DNA from: Anaplasma platys
GTDB taxonomy: Bacteria; Pseudomonadota; Alphaproteobacteria; Rickettsiales; Anaplasmataceae
DNA length: 64,000 nt
NCBI RefSeq assembly: GCF_012790675.1
Contig: NZ_CP046391.1
Location: forward strand, 814,891-878,890
Direction: 5' to 3'
Shown here: positions 59,843 to 64,000 of the stretch, piece by piece
How positions within the stretch are numbered: the stretch's first letter is position 1
How the letters are laid out: each line of letters begins with the position of its first letter
Notes under the pieces: model-generated
The model's input: the letters and a program-made list of their open reading frames with translations, nothing else
Databases searched by the model: none
Told to the model about the DNA's origin: nothing
Position numbers and translations under genes: made by a program

Positions 59843-60901
59843 ATGGATCCAGAGCGACTGAGCAAAGAATGCGCCGAAACGCCTTCGAAACTGTTTAGAC
59901 CACATGTGGACGCCGCGTATTTTATCGTGCGTGCAACATACTTTTCGACAGTATACTTCGTGCATGTGGTAGCTCAACACTCAGAGCCAATTGTTACCCG
60001 CACTTACAACATGTGTCTCAACTCTCTTAGGACCATGTATAAAACTATGCCTTTTTCGCAGCAGGATTACGGTATTGAGCTGCTGGAGATGGCAAGCTCA
60101 CTAGACAACAGGTCCAATGCTTACAAAGCAAGATTACGAAAAACAGTATCTAAGGTCGCTTTTTTTCTGAAACGCTCAATGGAACTCTTATTTGTGAGAA
60201 TTCCAGCAGTGTTTGTTTCCTGCGCTCTTTTTGCAACAGCGCGCATAATATCCACCGCCCTGCACTTAGTCGTAGCCTGTTGTTCAGCTGTATTACTCTT
60301 TTTGTTTTTTACTTTGAGCACTGTGTACGGCAACGTTGCTTTTGTTATCAGAAATTTCCATAAACAATCTAAAGAACTGCACGAAAACAACATAGCTACA
60401 GAGTTCCTTAGATCATGCGGAGTGCGGCCAGAAGAGGATGTAAATGACTACTTCGGCAACGAACTCAGGAAAAACCTGCTTACAAACAATGAAAACTTGT
60501 GTTATAAACCCCGAAAATTCTCACTGGTAAAAGCATCTCTGAAGTACTGTGCGCTGCAAGCTGCAAGTTATGTGTTCACAGGTGCTGCTAGCTTGCTATT
60601 ATTCACTGTGTGGATACCCTTCGCCATGGTGTTTCCTGTAGTTTCAATAATTATTGCCATTCCCACGTTTGCATTTAGTGCACTTAGTAGCAGGTGCACT
60701 AACGTTACTGGTGTTATGGATGCTGCGCAGCAGGCATTTGGGACTGATACAACCATCGAGCCCTTGTTTACAGACCGCCGTGAAAATCAAGAACATTACG
60801 AATCCATTGGGGAACCAGGCGTACGTATGGGTCCACAAACATATATGGACCTATCCGGAGCAAGTGGCTTTCGTCAAAGGTCACCGTCCAGCAGACACTG
60901 A
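59843..60901 (+). CDS. Two-hairpin membrane protein with Tyr motifs (352 aa)
   Basis: Unrecognised. Polar N-terminus (about 110 residues), hydrophobic stretch one at about 118-170 (HLVVACCSAVLLFLFFTL), a polar loop, then stretch two at about 235-282 (ASLLLFTVWIPFAMVFPVVS and IIIAIPTFAFSAL). The tail of about 65 residues has tyrosines in acidic or hydroxyl contexts (EHYESIGEPG, TYMDLSG), similar in type to HYEHID in the 817-aa protein. The start ATG at 59843 follows GCGAGG. Function unknown; a host-exposed membrane protein is the inference. Confidence 0.65.
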   Translation: MDPERLSKECAETPSKLFRPHVDAAYFIVRATYFSTVYFVHVVAQHSEPIVTRTYNMCLNSLRTMYKTMPFSQQDYGIELLEMASSLDNRSNAYKARLRKTVSKVAFFLKRSMELLFVRIPAVFVSCALFATARIISTALHLVVACCSAVLLFLFFTLSTVYGNVAFVIRNFHKQSKELHENNIATEFLRSCGVRPEEDVNDYFGNELRKNLLTNNENLCYKPRKFSLVKASLKYCALQAASYVFTGAASLLLFTVWIPFAMVFPVVSIIIAIPTFAFSALSSRCTNVTGVMDAAQQAFGTDTTIEPLFTDRRENQEHYESIGEPGVRMGPQTYMDLSGASGFRQRSPSSRH

Positions 60902-61433
60902 CTGCACATTGACATCCTCTGGATGAGTTGTTCTAGAAGGAGCTTGCTACCTGAAACCCGGCAAAAATCCCCATGCCACATTACCTGGAGTAATTAGCTA
61001 AGATTATTCCGCACACTAGAGTATCCCAACTGCCAGGGATAACAAGCTACACACTCCATGCCATAATTATAAACTCGCCCCAAGAATAAAATATGCATCA
61101 CTGACACAGAAACGACTTCACCTTGACACACGCATCTGACCTTTGCAACAGAATATGTACTTGATGGAATAAAGTCTTCCACGCACGGTGACAAAAATAC
61201 CACGCCGATCCGTAGTCTCTATGGTAACTCCTAACTTGAACCCCATGTTGATATAACTAAAATTCGCATTCCTGTACTACGTCCATAAAATCATGGCTCA
61301 GAGATCGCAAACCGCAACATAAGCCAATAACCCATAGATAACGTATACGCCCCGCATCATCCACTGCTCTGACCCCTTGCATTAAAAGCAGCAATGATAG
61401 CCTGGAAAACCACTTATAAAGCCTGAGATCACA
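60902..61433. other. Intergenic region before the HGE-14 fragment
   Basis: About 0.5 kb; no gene, and no copy of the HGE-14 promoter cassette, so the fragment that follows has no visible promoter. Confidence 0.5.
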
Positions 61434-62091
61434 ATTTATTTATGCGGCATTCGCGACATGGGAAGGTTCTGCAAGTACAGTTGATGCGGCACCTAATGCC
61501 ATAGGAAAAAGCAACATTTCGGTAAGGTGTGTCACGCCTCACAGAGTTAAGGTGGAAATATCGCTCAAACAACAACATCTAACTGGTGTTGCGGAAGGAC
61601 AAGTGGGGTATACGCTCGAGACAAAAGCAGTAAGTCCTGGGAAAAAGGTTATCTCATATCAGAATATGCACACAACCATTATATTTATGGGTACTGATGC
61701 AGACCTTTCCGCTAAAACACTCGAAGAATTCCGCCGCGATCCTAACAATAGCTACCACCTTTCGGGTAATCCACCAAACGTTTATCCTGGAAAAGAAGGA
61801 CTGGTATTTCGAGCTGACATTGCAGGATTCTATCTTGACATCAAATCTATGCTATCTACAGACCCTGTTATGGAATTCGTACCGTTACCGAGTGCTATAA
61901 AGCCACAAACCGCAGTTACAAGGACACATAACAGAACACCTTCAACCCTTAGCACAATACCTGGCTCAATGTTTGCATCAGACACCGGGTCGGTGAGGCC
62001 GAAAACTAACACACAAATCCCACAAAAAACCTCTTTCTTGGGCCATGACGATCGCGAAGCTAGTGCCAGTAGCGGCCCTGCAACATTATAG
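61434..62091 (+). pseudogene. HGE-14 internal fragment, perfect 645-bp duplicate
   Basis: Bases 61434-62078 are identical without gaps to 48357-49001, the middle of the 613-aa HGE-14 gene, in the same orientation. The copy starts inside the core (FIYAAFATWEGSAST) and ends in the linker (REASASSGP), after which new sequence adds ATL and a stop at 62089-62091. It lacks the family start, promoter cassette, amphipathic segment and tail. A GTG at 61552 could open a 179-codon frame but has no ribosome site. It is a gene fragment, either inert or a donor for gene conversion. Confidence 0.9.
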
Positions 62092-62131
62092 CCAGCGACT
62101 AATTTTAACACAGACAAGCACAACCAGCCTT

Positions 62132-62602
62132 CTAATCTTCTGAATCCCGCGCTTTTTTGAAACAAAACAGCCCCACTGCTATACAAACGAGGGAATATAC
62201 TGCGTTCCATCCCGACAGCGATAACCCCAAAAACACAAAGCTAGGCACTTTACAGGAAATGACAGGCCCACCGGATAGTAAGCTTGATTTTATATCCGAA
62301 AAGCTTGTGCCTGCGCTTAAATCCCCAGCACACTTGAAGAAATCAGTAAACCAACCATATTCCAACCCTGCATGATAAACAGAAAGCAAAATTCCTGCAG
62401 TGTAGCTGGCAATTATCACAAAGAACGAGACCTTTGAGCCCTTGCAAATTGTTATAAGCGCCGGAATTAGCGCAACAAAATACGGAATTCTCTCGAACAA
62501 ACATAGTTTGCACGGCATCAAACCAAACACATATTGCGCAACATAAGCTATACACAGAGCAACAACACTGCTACAAAGAAAAAACGTACCGCATCGCTTC
62601 AT
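62132..62602 (-). CDS. dsbB: DsbB-like disulfide bond formation protein
   Basis: DsbB reoxidises DsbA by passing electrons to quinone. The 156-aa membrane protein has four predicted helices, the first Cys pair in LMPCKLCLFERIPYF (periplasmic CxxC, residues about 30-33) with the quinone-site Arg following, the YHAGLEYGWF motif, and the second Cys pair spread between FKCAGD and VISCKVPS. The ATG at 62602 (MKRCGTFF) has AAGAGA six bases upstream; the frame is open to 62632. The HGE-14 fragment ends 40 bp beyond its stop. It suits the DsbD-like protein at 3845 in a periplasmic thiol network. Confidence 0.88.
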   Translation of the reverse strand: MKRCGTFFLCSSVVALCIAYVAQYVFGLMPCKLCLFERIPYFVALIPALITICKGSKVSFFVIIASYTAGILLSVYHAGLEYGWFTDFFKCAGDLSAGTSFSDIKSSLLSGGPVISCKVPSFVFLGLSLSGWNAVYSLVCIAVGLFCFKKARDSED

Positions 62603-62734
62603 TATGTTCTCTTCAATACAACTACCCATCAAGTAGATAAAAACGCAGTCTTACAAACGTATGAACCCCCCGTGACACCAAAAACAGCACCCTCGGGTTA
62701 ACTCATCAGAAAGCATTTAGCATCTGAGCGATCA

Positions 62735-63454
62735 TCATGCCACCCCAGTGAATGCGAGGTACAATACGGCCTGACCGTACTTTATAGCACTAGTCACCTG
62801 TAATCCCAAGAATACAAACGCTATTATGTACATGGCAATCGCCGAGTACAACGCGAGCACCGCCCCTTCAGACATTACGGAAACGCAATTGTTATACCTG
62901 AGCTGCAACGTGGACATGGGCCACGGTTTTATGACGATAACCAAATTAAAAAACACAAAGGGTATCACAAAAAACACCGTAAAGTTCATGAAGTAATTGA
63001 ACCAAATGGGACACATAAATATCCCAATGCAAACTTTATTGTACAAGTAGATCACGCCTTCGTATATCGTCACCACAGCAGGCATAGATACAGCAGCTGT
63101 AAGTAACTGACCAAACGCTATCTGAATAACAACCGCATCTCCCAGGCTCTCCCCCGAGCCACGCTCGTTGTTGTATATGAACATGGAGACCACACCCAAA
63201 ACTAGCAATCCCAGTGCCACTTGTAGAAAAAAGGGCGCTATTATCAACCCACTGTTGAATGCAGCTCCAGCAAGAGACGGCGGAGACCCCTGAACAATAT
63301 AGCATGACACGTGAGTTACGATGAGCACTAACAGAGAAGCCCAGTGCTCTTGCCAAGCCGGAAGGTAGCCCACCCCAAGAAACGTATTTACCAACCTCAC
63401 AGGCAGTATGGCGCTTACCAGCTTTAAAACAAGTCTAAAAAGAGACCCCAACAT
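62735..63454 (-). CDS. PgpA-like membrane protein lacking catalytic acids
   Basis: The 239-aa multi-helix protein follows phosphatidylglycerophosphatase A in order but not at the active site. LPAWQEHWASLLVLI sits where PgpA has LPKAPGTFGSLVAL; VVIQIAFGQLL where PgpA has VVIDEVVGQ(L/W); FNLVIVIKPWPMSTL where PgpA has FRxFDIxKPWPI; and VMSEGAVLALYSA where PgpA has GIMxDDxxAGxYA. The Asp/Glu residues of DE, FD and DD are replaced. The KPWP turn is intact. So it is probably a PgpA paralogue without phosphatase activity, or an unrelated helical protein with chance similarity. It lies upstream of dsbB on the same strand. Confidence 0.5.
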   Translation of the reverse strand: MLGSLFRLVLKLVSAILPVRLVNTFLGVGYLPAWQEHWASLLVLIVTHVSCYIVQGSPPSLAGAAFNSGLIIAPFFLQVALGLLVLGVVSMFIYNNERGSGESLGDAVVIQIAFGQLLTAAVSMPAVVTIYEGVIYLYNKVCIGIFMCPIWFNYFMNFTVFFVIPFVFFNLVIVIKPWPMSTLQLRYNNCVSVMSEGAVLALYSAIAMYIIAFVFLGLQVTSAIKYGQAVLYLAFTGVA

Positions 63455-63610
63455 AACCTACAGATCAAAAACGCCAAGACCCCCTGGGATCCAGACCACC
63501 GTGTCCTAAATACCTATTACAAGCTGGATGTCAACCGTTTTTACCAAACTCCTTGACCTTGAGCGCTCAAACCAGTAGAATCCCTGTATTTCGTGTTTGG
63601 GGCATTCTAA

Positions 63611-63781
63611 GTGGCTAAGAAAGGTGCTACTCTGTTGGTGAAGCTGGTGAGCAGTGCAGACACGGGCTATTTCTACGTCAAGAAGCGCGATCCCAAGAAG
63701 TTGGTTCAGAAGCTGTCTTTTCGTAAGTATGACCCTGTAGCGCGGCGGCATGTTTTGTTCAAAGAAGAAAAGCTGAGATAG
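63611..63781 (+). CDS. rpmG: 50S ribosomal protein L33
   Basis: A 56-aa ribosomal protein starting at GTG 63611: [20 protein letters not shown] then [20 protein letters not shown] and a basic end [10 protein letters not shown]. The [11 protein letters not shown] and [15 protein letters not shown] words are typical of L33 of alphaproteobacteria. This form lacks the zinc-binding Cys pairs (zinc-free type). It is transcribed away from the PgpA-like gene. Confidence 0.93.
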   Translation: MAKKGATLLVKLVSSADTGYFYVKKRDPKKLVQKLSFRKYDPVARRHVLFKEEKLR

Positions 63782-64000
63782 TTATCTGCTGTAGGTCTCT
63801 TTTGTAGGTCTCTTTACATCGGGGCTTGGTGTGCTCGAGGGGTCGCTGTGGCCTTTGTGTTGGGTTATGTGTTGTTTTGCTCGCGAGGTCGTGTGTCTTG
63901 CGGTCCAGCGCTCTTTGTAAACAGATTACCCCCGGGTTAGTCTTGTATGGTCTTCAGCATGATAAAGCTGGAGATAGGAGTGCTGAATGCACAGAAGAAG
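63782..64000 (+). other. Right edge, with a possible truncated ORF start
   Basis: After rpmG the sequence is G/T-rich. An ATG at 63947 (in frame with a second ATG at 63959) opens a frame that runs to the window end (MIKLEIGVLNAQKK from the second). It is too short to identify and has no clear ribosome site. Confidence 0.2.

Noticed and set aside
62735..63454. VirB6/TrbL-type secretion channel protein
   Set aside because: The helical pattern alone allowed it, but the KPWP turn and the order of PgpA-like words fit better; no other vir genes lie beside it.
1..64000. CRISPR arrays, insertion sequences, prophage or rRNA genes
   Set aside because: No spaced direct-repeat array, transposase motif, phage structural gene or rRNA sequence was seen.

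Overview
The window looks like chromosome from Anaplasma phagocytophilum or a very close Anaplasmataceae relative. The evidence is a single-copy housekeeping set with alphaproteobacterial character, long gene-poor gaps, no insertion sequences, and a tandem set of large secreted-type proteins that I recognise as the Anaplasma 'HGE-14' family. No sequence search was possible, so the species assignment is recognition and not proof.

Left part (1-23.4 kb), mostly housekeeping: divergent znuC/znuA (zinc uptake), recR, tatA and an iron-type ABC ATPase, a stand-alone DsbD-alpha-like periplasmic protein, birA, uvrC, tRNA-Gly(GCC), purB, htpG, a YfgM-like TPR membrane protein, nth-gyrA and uvrD/pcrA. 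DNA repair is prominent (recR, uvrC, nth, uvrD). Between the DsbD-like gene and birA lies a 280-bp perfect copy of the 5' part of gyrA, with no function of its own visible. Gaps of up to 2.9 kb hold no convincing genes.

Middle and right part (23.8-62.1 kb), an accessory region with a few housekeeping genes inside it: a 667-aa protein, a 1472-aa protein that appears to be six tandem copies of an HGE-14-like core, then a degenerate PilT-like ATPase, mnmA, an MreD-like membrane protein and coq7. Next come seven HGE-14 paralogues in a row (36.7-52.3 kb), the first broken by a one-base deletion. Most carry the same upstream promoter-like cassette 200-280 bp before the start, a C-terminal amphipathic segment, a Ser/Thr/Pro-rich tail and a related final peptide. 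These features fit type IV secretion substrates that are co-regulated. Four further proteins (52.9-60.9 kb) share a different plan, two hydrophobic hairpins with polar tails. One of them carries repeated SH3-ligand-like proline motifs. A 645-bp perfect copy of the middle of one HGE-14 paralogue sits at 61.4 kb.

Right end (62.1-64 kb): dsbB, a PgpA-like membrane protein that has lost the usual acidic catalytic residues, and rpmG (L33). The DsbD-like protein and DsbB suggest periplasmic disulfide handling, and MnmA, tRNA-Gly and L33 belong to translation. The HGE-14 proteins and the two-hairpin proteins are the most likely host-interaction genes.
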